NCBI GenBank assembly: GCA_963809205.1
Contig: CAWEIS010000003.1
Span: forward strand, 310,001-374,000
Length of the DNA stretch: 64,000 bases
Origin: DATLLN01 sp963809205
GTDB lineage: Bacteria > Actinomycetota > Thermoleophilia > Gaiellales > JAICJC01
Reading direction: 5' to 3'
A program made the translations under genes and the position numbers. The number at the start of each line of letters is the position of its first letter. Position 1 is the first letter of the stretch. This document shows positions 1-7,962 of the stretch, one piece after another. The notes beneath the pieces were generated by a model that was not told where the DNA came from, searched no databases, and saw nothing but the letters and a program-made list of their open reading frames with translations.

Positions 1-9
1 GGCCGTCGC

Positions 10-15
10 TACACT
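10..15 (+). promoter_or_regulatory. candidate -10 box of rex
   Basis: TACACT ends 10 nt before the GTG start of rex. There is no purine-rich ribosome-binding site in between, so a very short leader is likely. The -35 region lies mostly outside the window. Confidence 0.35.
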
Positions 16-25
16 GATCGGCACT

Positions 26-682
26 GTGTCACAAGCTACCGCCACCAAGGGGGAATCGTTGGCTCCTGAGCGCCTGACCGTCGGCGTCGCGGCCCGCCTC
101 TCGCGCTATCTGCAGGTGCTTACGCAAGCGAAGAAGCAGGGCCGTGACTCGATCTCCTCACAGGAGATCGGCGAGTACACCCACGTGAACGCCACCCAGA
201 TTCGTCGCGACCTGTCGGGCTTCGGCAAGTTCGGCAAGCGTGGGGTGGGATACAACATCGACTTCCTGATCGCGGAGATCCGCAAGATCCTGCGCACCTC
301 CGGGCAGCACAACATCGCGCTGGTGGGCGCCGGCCAGCTGGGCCAGGCGATCGCCTCGTCCAACATCTTCGGCGACCACGGCTTCCACATCTCCGGCGTG
401 TTCGACGCCGACCCGTCCAAGCGCGGCAGTGCGGTGGGCGAGCTGGCCGTGCAGTCGATGGACGACCTGACCGAGGCGATCCGCGAGAAGAACATCATCG
501 TCGGCGTGCTCGCCGTTCCCCCCGGATCGGCTCAGAGCGCCGCGAACGCGCTGGTGGACGCCGGCGTGAAGATCGTGTTCAGCTACTCCGATGCGCTGAT
601 CGACACGCCGCCCGACGTAACGGTGCATCGCAGCAACCCCGCCGAGCAGCTGCTCTACGCGCTCTACTTCTACCTGTCGTAG
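26..682 (+). CDS. rex: Redox-sensing transcriptional repressor Rex
   Basis: 218-aa Rex family repressor, which senses the NADH/NAD+ ratio and represses respiratory and fermentative genes when NADH is low. The N-terminal winged helix (about residues 12-80) contains the recognition segment NATQIRRDLSGFGKFG, and the C-terminal Rossmann domain carries the dinucleotide loop GAGQLGQAIA near residue 100. Length matches the family (about 210-230). The GTG start is chosen because it is the first in-frame start and lies just after a -10-like box. The next gene starts about 90 bp downstream on the same strand and is a sensor kinase; there is no sign of co-transcribed redox enzymes. Identity is secure, target genes unknown. 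Confidence 0.95.
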   Translation: MSQATATKGESLAPERLTVGVAARLSRYLQVLTQAKKQGRDSISSQEIGEYTHVNATQIRRDLSGFGKFGKRGVGYNIDFLIAEIRKILRTSGQHNIALVGAGQLGQAIASSNIFGDHGFHISGVFDADPSKRGSAVGELAVQSMDDLTEAIREKNIIVGVLAVPPGSAQSAANALVDAGVKIVFSYSDALIDTPPDVTVHRSNPAEQLLYALYFYLS

Positions 683-774
683 TGCCGTTCGGGCGTTACC
701 GGCCCGAGTTGAAAACGGTACGACCAGGGCTCTGAACGCTTAGGGACACGGCCGCAACGGCCGATGAGCCCCGC

Positions 775-2678
775 GTGACGAGGCCGCGTCATCCCCCGCG
801 ACGAGGCGCTCTACCGCCTGTCCGTGTTCGCCGCCGCCGGCTGCATCGCCGTGATGCTGGCTGCGCTGTTCGCCGGGCCGTCGACGTCGCTCGACCGCCA
901 GGGCCTGCTGATCGCGGTGTCCGTGCTGGCGATCGGCGCCTGCTTCACCACCTGGTGACCGTCGAGCGCTGCTTCGCGCCTGCGCCGCAGCGCGCCGAGA
1001 CCGTCGAGGCGGCCCGGTCGCACGCGGAGGATCTGCAGACGGTGGTCGAGATCGCCCGCCGGCTGCCGGCTCGGCTGACGCCCACGCGGCGCGCGAGGCC
1101 ATGTGCACGGGCGTGCTCGAGGTGTGCGGCGGGATGCTGGCCGTGCTGATGGAGCCGGACGGCGCCGGATCGCTGGTCGCCTCGGCCGTGGCCGGCGCCG
1201 ATGCGGCGCCGATGCGCGTCTCGCTGGACGACGACGCCTCGGTCACCGTCGACGCGTTCCGCTCCGCCGAGCCGTACTTCGTCGCCGACCTGGAGGGACA
1301 TCCGGCCGTGTCGTCGCGGCTGGCGGCGTCGCTGGACGCCGTCTCCGCGTTGTGGCAGCCGGTGATCCGCGATTCGGAGCCGGTGGGGGTGCTGATCGTC
1401 GTCTGGGACCGGCCGCTCGACCGGCTCTCCGAGCGGGCCGCGGCCGTGGTCGGCCTGTTCGCCGCCGAGGCGGCGGTGGCCATCGAGCGGGCCGACCTGC
1501 GGTCCCGGCTGGAGGGCCTGAACCGCACCCTGCGGATGCAGGTCGAGGCCCTGCGGATCTCGGATCAGCTGAAGACCGACTTCGTGTCCAGCGTCTCCCA
1601 CGAGCTGCGGACGCCGCTGGCGTCGATCATCGGGTACGTCGACGTGATGCTCGACGGCGACGTCGGCGCGTTCACGGACGAGCAGCGCGAGTTCATGGGC
1701 ATCGTCCAGCAGAACGCGCGCCGGCTGCTGACGCTGATCAACGACCTGCTCACCCTGTCCGGCGTCGAGAGCGGCAAGATGGTGCTGCGCCGCGAGCTGA
1801 CCGATCTGCGCGGCGTCGTCGAGCGGTGCGTCCGCGACCAGCTGCAGATCGCCGAGGCCAGCGACCTCAAGCTCTCGCTGGTGCTGCCCGGGGATCCCGT
1901 CGAGGCCCAGGTCGACGCCGACCGGATCGCCCAGGTGGTCACCAACCTGCTCGCCAACGCGATCAAGTTCACCGGCGCCGGAGGCCGCGTGGGCGTCGCC
2001 GTCGGCCGTTCCCGCAACGGTGTCGCGCTGTCGGTATCGGACACCGGCATCGGCATCGGCGAGGACGACCAGGCGCGCCTGTTCGAGCGCTTCTTCCGCG
2101 CCCGCAACGCGGCCGACAACTCGATCCCCGGCACGGGTCTCGGCCTGGCCATCTCGAAGGGCATCGTCGACGCCCACGGCGGCACCCTGACTGTCGAGAG
2201 CGTGCTCGACGAAGGCACCGCGATCACCGTGCTGCTGCCCACCGATCCCGTCCCCCGAACGGCCACCATCCCCCGAAGGAGATCTCCCATGTCCGAGTCC
2301 GAAACCCCGACGGCCCGCGTGCTCGTCGCCGACGACGAGCCGCACCTGCTGCGGCTGGTCAAGTTCCGGCTGGAGCGCGAGGGGTACGAGGTGCTGACCG
2401 CGACCGACGGCGAGTCGGCGCTCAAGGTGGCCCGCGAAGAGCGACCCGACCTGTGCGTGCTCGACGTGATGATGCCCAAGCGCAGCGGCTTCGACGTGCT
2501 GCGCGAGCTGCGCTCAGACGACGGGTTCGCCGGCATGAAGGTGATCATGCTGACGGCCCGCGCGCAGGACCGCGGCGTCGACGTCGGCTTCTCGCTGGGC
2601 GCCGACGACTACATCACGAAGCCCTTCAGCCCGCAGGAGCTGCGCGTCCGCATCGGTGCCCACCTGGCCACGCGGTGA
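775..2678 (+). CDS. GAF-type sensor histidine kinase read through into a receiver domain; 5' part frameshifted
   Basis: The intact 3' part (from about 1101) encodes a GAF-like domain, a HisKA dimerisation domain with the phospho-His box SHELRTPLASIIGY, an HATPase_c domain (N box NLLANAIKF, G boxes DTGIGI and GTGLGL) and then, without an intervening stop, a CheY-like receiver. The first 320 bp encode two membrane segments (about 800-950) in another frame and a linker in a third; three single-base shifts near 787, 955 and 1079 reconnect them to the kinase. The GTG at 775 is my best start. Kinase and receiver in one frame could be a true hybrid kinase or a lost stop, because a Shine-Dalgarno-preceded ATG (2289) starts the receiver. 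The HEAT protein and glycosyltransferase follow with overlaps, suggesting an envelope-polysaccharide signalling operon. Confidence 0.75.
2289..2678 (+). CDS. CheY-like receiver, probable separate or internal translation start
   Basis: A 129-aa single receiver domain. Acidic pocket residues are in VADDE near residues 11-15, the phospho-acceptor Asp is in LDVMMPKR near 57, and the conserved Lys is in ITKPFSP near 107. The sequence AAGGAG stands 8 nt before ATG 2289, a clear ribosome-binding site, and the protein start MSESETP looks like a normal N terminus. It lies in the same frame as the kinase upstream with no stop between, so it may be made both as a free receiver and as a kinase-receiver fusion. 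No output domain is present. Confidence 0.55.
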   Translation: MSESETPTARVLVADDEPHLLRLVKFRLEREGYEVLTATDGESALKVAREERPDLCVLDVMMPKRSGFDVLRELRSDDGFAGMKVIMLTARAQDRGVDVGFSLGADDYITKPFSPQELRVRIGAHLATR

Positions 2679-3693
2679 CCTCTGCGCGGCGCTCGCGCTG
2701 CTCCAGGTGCTGGCGATCGCCCTCACGGCGCTCGTCCTGGTCGCCCGCCGGATCGCCATGTCGACGGCGGAGCGGCGGCGTGCTGCGCTGCTCGACCGCT
2801 ACAGCGTGGTGGTGCTCGAGCTGGTCGCGGGGGACGGCGAGGTGCCCGGGGAGCTGCGCGGCGTCCATCGGTCCGACGAGCGTGAGGCGGTGGGCGAGCT
2901 GATGACCAGGTACACGGATGTCGTCCGCGGCGACGCTCGCGAGCGGACGGCGTCGTTCGCCGCTGAGCGCGGCTACGTCTCGGCGGCGGCGGGCGATCTC
3001 GGCTCCGCCTTCGAGTGGCGGCGCGGCCTGGCCGCGAAGACGCTGGGGGACTACGGCGCCGAGGCCGGCGCCCGGCCGCTGGAGGACGCGCTGCTGGACG
3101 ACCGGAGCGAGCAGGTGCGGTTGGTGGCCGCGCGGGCGCTCGGCAGGGTGGGCGCGGACGATGCGTGCCCGGCCCTGATCTCGTCGTGCCAGGAGGGCGG
3201 GGTGCCGGCCGCGGTGGCGGCCCAGGCCCTGCTCGACATCGGCGGTCCGGCCGTGTCGTGGCTGGCCGGGGCGACGATTCATCCCGATCCCGACGTGCGG
3301 GCGGTTGCCTGCCGTGTGCTCGGCCTGAACGGCGTCGCGGGGGACGCCGATGCGATGCACGCGCTGCACGACGCGGCAGTCACGGATCCGGAGCCGATGG
3401 TGCGCGCGCTCGCCTGTCGCGCGGTCGGAGCGGTCGGCGACGGCGGCTCGGCGGTCGTGCTGGCCGCCGCCATGACCGACGCCGACGACGGCGTGCGGGG
3501 CGCCGCCTGCGACGCGGCGAGGGAGCTCGGCGCCGCCGACCTCGGATCGGTGCTGGAGCGACTGATCGACGACCCGGCGCCCGAAGTTGCGCGCTCGGCG
3601 GCGCGGGCTGCGGCGGCCATGGGCCTGGCCGCGACGCGCAGGGGCGGCTTCCTGACCGAGGCGCGGGTCGAGCTGGCGCGGGGCTGGTCGTGA
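2656..3693 (+). CDS. Membrane-anchored HEAT-repeat protein
   Basis: 345 aa. A single N-terminal membrane segment (about residues 10-30) is followed by a short linker and then tandem HEAT/PBS-lyase-type alpha-helical repeats from about residue 95 to 325, recognisable by repeated patterns such as VRLVAARALGRVG, VRAVACRVLGLNG and VRALACRAVGAVG. HEAT scaffolds bind proteins; no catalytic residues are seen. The GTG start overlaps the receiver gene by 23 bp and the stop overlaps the glycosyltransferase start, so it is translationally coupled to both. The likely role is a scaffold coupling the two-component signal to the synthase, but this is inference from position only. Confidence 0.8.
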   Translation: MPTWPRGDLCAALALLQVLAIALTALVLVARRIAMSTAERRRAALLDRYSVVVLELVAGDGEVPGELRGVHRSDEREAVGELMTRYTDVVRGDARERTASFAAERGYVSAAAGDLGSAFEWRRGLAAKTLGDYGAEAGARPLEDALLDDRSEQVRLVAARALGRVGADDACPALISSCQEGGVPAAVAAQALLDIGGPAVSWLAGATIHPDPDVRAVACRVLGLNGVAGDADAMHALHDAAVTDPEPMVRALACRAVGAVGDGGSAVVLAAAMTDADDGVRGAACDAARELGAADLGSVLERLIDDPAPEVARSAARAAAAMGLAATRRGGFLTEARVELARGWS

Positions 3694-5107
3694 ACGCCGC
3701 GGCGCTGGTCGAGGGCTACAACGCGGTGATCCTCATGTACTTCATCGCGATGAACGCGATGTACCTGGCGCTCACCTACCACGCCTCGCGGGCGATGCTC
3801 TCGCGGGTGCGGCGCGGCCGGATGGAGGGGATGGACGACCTGATGCGATCCCCGCTGGCGCCCGGCGTGACGATCGTTGTCCCGGCGCACAACGAGCAGG
3901 AGTGCATCGTCGAGAGCGTCCGCTCGCTGCTGGCACTGCGGTACCAGAAGTTCGACGTGATCGTCGTCTCGGACGGCTCGACCGACGCAACCGTCGAGGT
4001 GCTGCGGTCGGCGTTCGATCTGGAGATCTTCCCGCGCGTCTACGTGCCGTCGATCCCGACGATGCCGGTGCGCAAGGTGTTCCGCTCCCGCACCGACGCG
4101 CGGCTGACGGTGGTCGAGAAGGCCAACGGCGGCAAGGCCGACGCGCTCAACTGCGGCATCAACCTGGCCGACCGCGAGCTGATCTGCGCGATCGACGCCG
4201 ACGCGATCCTCGACGAGGACGCGCTGCTGCTGGCCTGCCGGCCCGTTCTCGAGGAGCCTGACGAAGTGGTGGCGACGGGCGGCATCGTGCGGATCGCCAA
4301 CGGCTGCCGGATCGAGTGCGGGCCACGTCGAGCAGGTGGCGCTGCCGAAGTCCCGGCTGGCTGCGATCCAGGTGGTCGAGTACCTGCGCGCGTTCCTGAC
4401 CGCGCGCTCGGGGTGGAGCCGCGTCAACGCTCTGCTGATCGTCAGCGGGGCGTTCGGCATCTTCCGCCGCGACGTGCTGCGCGACGCTCGGCGGCTACCG
4501 CCGCGAGACGGTCGGCGAGGACGGGGAGCTGGTCGTCCGCATCCACCGCCACTTCCGCGAGCGGGGCGAGAAGTACAAGGTGTGCTTCGTGCCCGACCCG
4601 GTGTGCTGGACCGAGGCCCCGGAAACGCTGCAAGGTGCTGCGCCGCCAGCGCGTCCGCTGGGCGCGCGGGCTGTTCGAGATCCTGACCATGCACGGGCGG
4701 ATGATCGGCCGGCCCAGCTACGGCACCGTCGGCATGGCCGCGATGCCGGCGACGCTGATGTTCGAGCTGCTGGGCCCGGTGATCGAGCTGACCGGCCTGA
4801 TCGCCGTCGTCGCCGGCTGGTGGATGGGCATGCTCAGCGTGCAGTACCTGGCCGTCTTCGCCCTGGTCTCGGTGGTCTTCGGTCTGTTCCTGTCGGTCAC
4901 GGCACTGGCGCTGGAGGAGGCGTCGCTGCGCCGCTATCCGCGCGTGTCCCAGGTGTTCGTGCTGGTTGTCTACAGCCTGGTCGAGCAGCTCGGATACCGG
5001 CAGCTGACCGCCTCTGGCGGGTCTGGGCGCTGCTCGAGGCGATCGCCGGGCGCAGGGCCCGCTGGGGCGTCATGAAGCGCCGCGGGCTGGCCCGCAAGGC
5101 CGTCTAG
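3690..5107 (+). CDS. Family 2 membrane glycosyltransferase, four frameshifts
   Basis: Reconstructed product of about 470 aa. An N-terminal membrane segment precedes a GT-A domain with the nucleotide-sugar motif VPAHNEQE, DGSTDAT, the metal-binding DADAI, the acceptor-site motif GEDGELVVR and the processive-synthase motif QRVRW, then three to four C-terminal membrane segments. This is the arrangement of processive synthases such as PgaC or hyaluronan/cellulose-like enzymes that polymerise and export a polysaccharide. The frame breaks near 4322, 4487 and 4628 (each one extra base) and near 5018 (one missing base); the domain order is otherwise complete. GTG 3690 overlaps the HEAT-protein stop. 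Substrate cannot be inferred. Confidence 0.85.
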
Positions 5108-5108
5108 C

Positions 5109-5302
5109 AGACCCGGGGTCAGACCCGGGTCAGAGCGGGGTCTGACCCCGCTTGACGCGCAATTGCGTGCCGATTCGACGCGGATTTCGCCGATAACGGG
5201 CGGGTCGCCGATTCTCGGCGACCGGCGCGCCGGATCGTGACGCGGTCGGTGCGGACCGCGGAGCGGCGTGACGGGTTCGGGGTCAGAGCGGGGTCAGACC
5301 CG
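5109..5302 (+). repeat. REPIN-like inverted-repeat element, copy 1
   Basis: Left arm at 5115-5149 contains the palindrome GGGGTCTGACCCC and its relatives. Right arm at 5279-5301 reads GGGGTCAGAGCGGGGTCAG followed by ACCC. The arms are arranged as an inverted pair around a spacer of about 130 bp. The inner flank CCGCTTGACG with CAATT is shared, inverted, with the element at 35690-35921. No transposase gene is in the window. Confidence 0.7.
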
Positions 5303-5314
5303 ATGGCTCGCGAG

Positions 5315-5473
5315 CTAGAAGTGGGGCTGGCGGCGCGGCGCGGCGTCGGCCAGCGCGAACGCCATCTCCAGTGCGGCCCAGACGGCCAGCGGCAGCAGCA
5401 CCAGGCCCAGCAGCCAGCCGCACGCTGCGGCCAGGCAGAGGACGAAGAGGTGGAGGCGGGCACCGCCGGTCAT
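5315..5473 (-). CDS. Small membrane protein (52 aa)
   Basis: A short reading frame opposite to its neighbours, starting ATG at 5473 and ending TAG at 5315. It encodes 52 residues with two closely spaced hydrophobic stretches (about residues 7-24 and 25-42) and a basic tail ending RRQPHF. It lies between the right arm of the inverted-repeat element and the ybdK-type gene. The hydrophobic pattern and clean boundaries support a real gene, but I recognise no family and the evidence is modest. Confidence 0.4.
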   Translation of the reverse strand: MTGGARLHLFVLCLAAACGWLLGLVLLPLAVWAALEMAFALADAAPRRQPHF

Positions 5474-5532
5474 GCCCGGTGCATCGGCGGCAAACGCCCC
5501 GCGCTTGACGGTCCGTTATCGTTCCCGCGCCA

Positions 5533-6732
5533 ATGGGTGACTCGCCGCTGATCAGCGATCCGCTGGAGGCCCTCGAGGCGGCTCGCCTCGCGTTCGACGG
5601 CGCGGACGACCTGACGATGGCGATCGAGGAGGAGTTCGCGATCCTCGATCCGGCCACGCTCGAGATGACGCCCGGCTACGAGCGGCTGGCGGCCGCGGCC
5701 ACTGAGGTGCCGGGGCTGGTGGGGATGACGGCGGGCGAGCTGATCCGTTCCGAGATCGAGATCAAGACCGGCAAGTGCGAGACGTTCGCCGAAGCGGCGG
5801 ACGCGATGGCCCGGCGGCGGATCGACCTGGTCGACGTGGCCGCCGCACAGGGGTTCCGCCTGTGCGCCGCGGGCACCCATCCGTGGTCTCGCTGGCAGGA
5901 CCAGCAGGTGATCGACACCCCGCACTACCAGATCGTCGAGTCGACGCTCCGCTACGTGGCCTGGCGCAACAACACCTTCGGGCTCCACGTCCACGTCGGC
6001 ATCCACGGTGCGGACCGGGCGATCGCCGTGCATCGCGCGCTGCGGACGGTGCTGCCCGAGTTGCTCGCGCTGTCCAGCGCGTCGCCGTGGCTGGAGGGCC
6101 GTTACACCTACCTGCACTCGACGCGCACCGAGATCTTCACCAAGTTCTTCCCCCGCTGCGGGATCCCCGACGGGTTCGCCGACTGGGACGAGTACGCCGA
6201 GTTCGTCCGCTTCCTGGTGGACACGCGGTCGATCCGGGAGCACACCGAGATCTGGTGGAGCGTGCGGCCCCACCAGGCGTACCCGACCGTCGAGACGCGG
6301 ATCTGCGACGGGCAGCCGGACTTCGCGCGGTCGGTCGCGCTGGCCGGGCTGCAGGTGGCGCTGACCGCGGACTTCGCCCGCCGCTACGACGCCGGGGAGG
6401 CGCTGCCCGACCATCCGGCGCGCGACCTCGAGGAGAACTTCTGGCGGGCCATCCGCTGGGGCATGTCGGGCGAGCTGATCGACCTCGAGCTGCGCCGCTC
6501 GATGTTGGCGGCGGAGCGGATCGAGCGGCTGCTCGACCGTGTCTCGGCGACCGCGGATGACCTGGGCATCACGCCGTACCTGACGGCGCTGCGACGGCCG
6601 ACACTGGTACAGGAGCTGATCGAGCCGCTGGAGGCCGGCACCGACCCGCGCGAGCTGTGGCCGGCGGTGGTCGACCGCAGCGAGCGGTCGGCGGCCGAGT
6701 GGCTGGCCAGCGGAGTGGAGGAGGAGCGATGA
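5533..6732 (+). CDS. YbdK-type carboxylate-amine ligase (GCS2 family)
   Basis: 399 aa, ATG start. A member of the glutamate-cysteine ligase family 2, which forms a gamma-peptide-type bond using ATP. Visible family features are the N-terminal substrate motif TMAIEEEFAILD, the HVHVGIH segment near residue 155 and the C-terminal ETRICDGQP near residue 257. Length is typical (about 370-400). The true substrates of YbdK proteins are mostly unproven, and ergothioneine or glutathione-like thiol synthesis should not be assumed. The stop overlaps the next small gene (ATGA), which is followed by mtnP, so these form one operon. TATCGT at 5517-5522 is a possible -10. Confidence 0.88.
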   Translation: MGDSPLISDPLEALEAARLAFDGADDLTMAIEEEFAILDPATLEMTPGYERLAAAATEVPGLVGMTAGELIRSEIEIKTGKCETFAEAADAMARRRIDLVDVAAAQGFRLCAAGTHPWSRWQDQQVIDTPHYQIVESTLRYVAWRNNTFGLHVHVGIHGADRAIAVHRALRTVLPELLALSSASPWLEGRYTYLHSTRTEIFTKFFPRCGIPDGFADWDEYAEFVRFLVDTRSIREHTEIWWSVRPHQAYPTVETRICDGQPDFARSVALAGLQVALTADFARRYDAGEALPDHPARDLEENFWRAIRWGMSGELIDLELRRSMLAAERIERLLDRVSATADDLGITPYLTALRRPTLVQELIEPLEAGTDPRELWPAVVDRSERSAAEWLASGVEEER

Positions 6733-7058
6733 GCGAGCAGTCCGGCGGCGAGCCCGCGCTGCCCACAATCCCCGAGGTGATCCTGTCCGGCGCGGCCCTG
6801 CTGGTCTCGCTGGGCGTCCGAGCGATCACCGAGCGCGACACGGAGTCCGCCTCGTACGCCATCGACGCGCTCTCGGCCCAGATGCCCGTGATCGAACGGA
6901 TCGTGCCGGCCGACGCGCTGGGCCACTACCGCCAGGCCCTGGCCGACCTGCAGCTCGGCTACGCGGAGGCGCTCAAGCCGCCCCCGGAGCCGCCTGACGA
7001 TGACAAGCCGCCCGAGCCCGAGCGGCCGAAGATCTGGACACCGGGAGGGGATGTGTGA
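6729..7058 (+). CDS. Small acidic/proline-tailed protein, DUF1844-like
   Basis: 109 aa, starting at the ATG that overlaps the preceding stop and preceded by GAGGAG. It has a short hydrophobic helix (about residues 17-31), a helical middle with the pattern of small actinobacterial DUF1844-type proteins, and a C-terminal proline/acid-rich tail. Both ends overlap neighbours by 4 bp, so it is translationally coupled to ybdK and mtnP. The function is unknown; the DUF1844 resemblance is by pattern only and should be tested with a profile search. Confidence 0.6.
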   Translation: MSEQSGGEPALPTIPEVILSGAALLVSLGVRAITERDTESASYAIDALSAQMPVIERIVPADALGHYRQALADLQLGYAEALKPPPEPPDDDKPPEPERPKIWTPGGDV

Positions 7059-7852
7059 GCGATGCCGAGATCGGAGTGTTCGGCGGGTCGGGGTTCTACT
7101 CGTTCCTCGACGACGCCGAGGAGGTCGCCGTCGACACCCCGTACGGGGCGACGTCCGACCGGTTCGTGATCGGGGACGTCGGTGGCAAGCGGGTCGCGTT
7201 CATGCCCCGCCACGGCCGCAACCACAGCCTGCCGCCGCATGCCATCCCCTACCGGGCGAACCTGTGGGCGATGCGCGAGCTCGGCGTCCGCCGGGTGATC
7301 GGCCCGTGCGCCTCAGGGAGCCTGACCAAGGACCTGCCGCCGGGCACCTTCGTGGTCTGCGACCAGTTCGTCGACCGCACCTCGGGGCGCGCCGACACCT
7401 TCTACGACGGGCCGGCGACGACCCACGTCTCGAGCGCCGACCCGTACTGCCCCGATCTGCGCAGCGTGCTGCTCGAGACCGGCCGCGAACAGGGGCTGGA
7501 CATCCGCGACGCCGGCACCGTGGTGGTCATCCAGGGCCCGCGGTTCTCGACCCGGGCCGAGTCGAAGTGGTTCTCGGCGATGGGCTGGGGCGTGATCAAC
7601 ATGACCGCGTATCCGGAGGGCTGGCTGGCCCGCGAGCTCGAGCTCTGCTACGCCAACATCTCGCTGATCACCGACTACGACGTCGGCCTCGACGACGACC
7701 CGGACGTCGACCCGGTCAGCCACGAGGCGGTCGTCAAGGTGTTCACCGAGAACAACGACCGGCTCCGCGAGCTGCTCTTCGCCGCCATCCCGAAGATCGG
7801 CGCACAGCCCAAGGACATCTGCGCCAGCGCGCTCGAGGGTGCCCGGTTCTGA
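7055..7852 (+). CDS. mtnP: S-methyl-5'-thioadenosine phosphorylase
   Basis: 265 aa, GTG start overlapping the previous stop. It cleaves methylthioadenosine with phosphate to adenine and 5-methylthioribose-1-phosphate, salvaging the by-product of polyamine and other SAM-dependent pathways. The PNP/MTAP fold is shown by the phosphate-binding GGSGFY near the N terminus, PRHGRNHSLPPH near residues 50-61, the substrate-side GPRFSTRAE near 160 and NMTAYPE near 182, which carries the residues typical of MTAP-type rather than guanosine-type enzymes. No other methionine-salvage genes are adjacent. Confidence 0.93.
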   Translation: MSDAEIGVFGGSGFYSFLDDAEEVAVDTPYGATSDRFVIGDVGGKRVAFMPRHGRNHSLPPHAIPYRANLWAMRELGVRRVIGPCASGSLTKDLPPGTFVVCDQFVDRTSGRADTFYDGPATTHVSSADPYCPDLRSVLLETGREQGLDIRDAGTVVVIQGPRFSTRAESKWFSAMGWGVINMTAYPEGWLARELELCYANISLITDYDVGLDDDPDVDPVSHEAVVKVFTENNDRLRELLFAAIPKIGAQPKDICASALEGARF

Positions 7853-7910
7853 GCCGCTTCTGCGTCACAAGCCTGGCACGGTTCCGGCCTGATCAAGCCG
7901 AGTCCGTTGC

Positions 7911-7954
7911 TACAATCCCGCGGTCGTTTTCGTCGTTTTCGTCATTCTAAGGAG
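7911..7954 (+). promoter_or_regulatory. hppA -10 box, short leader and Shine-Dalgarno
   Basis: TACAAT at 7911-7916 is a strong -10 match. A 40-nt leader contains a repeated TCGTTTTCGTC pattern and ends with AAGGAG at 7949-7954, 8 nt before the GTG start. This gene therefore has a conventional leader, unlike many others here. Confidence 0.65.
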
Positions 7955-7962
7955 CTCACCAC

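Noticed and set aside
4318..5030. Programmed frameshifting as explanation of the broken glycosyltransferase
   Set aside because: Four shifts in one gene at unrelated sequences with no slippery heptamer make recoding implausible.
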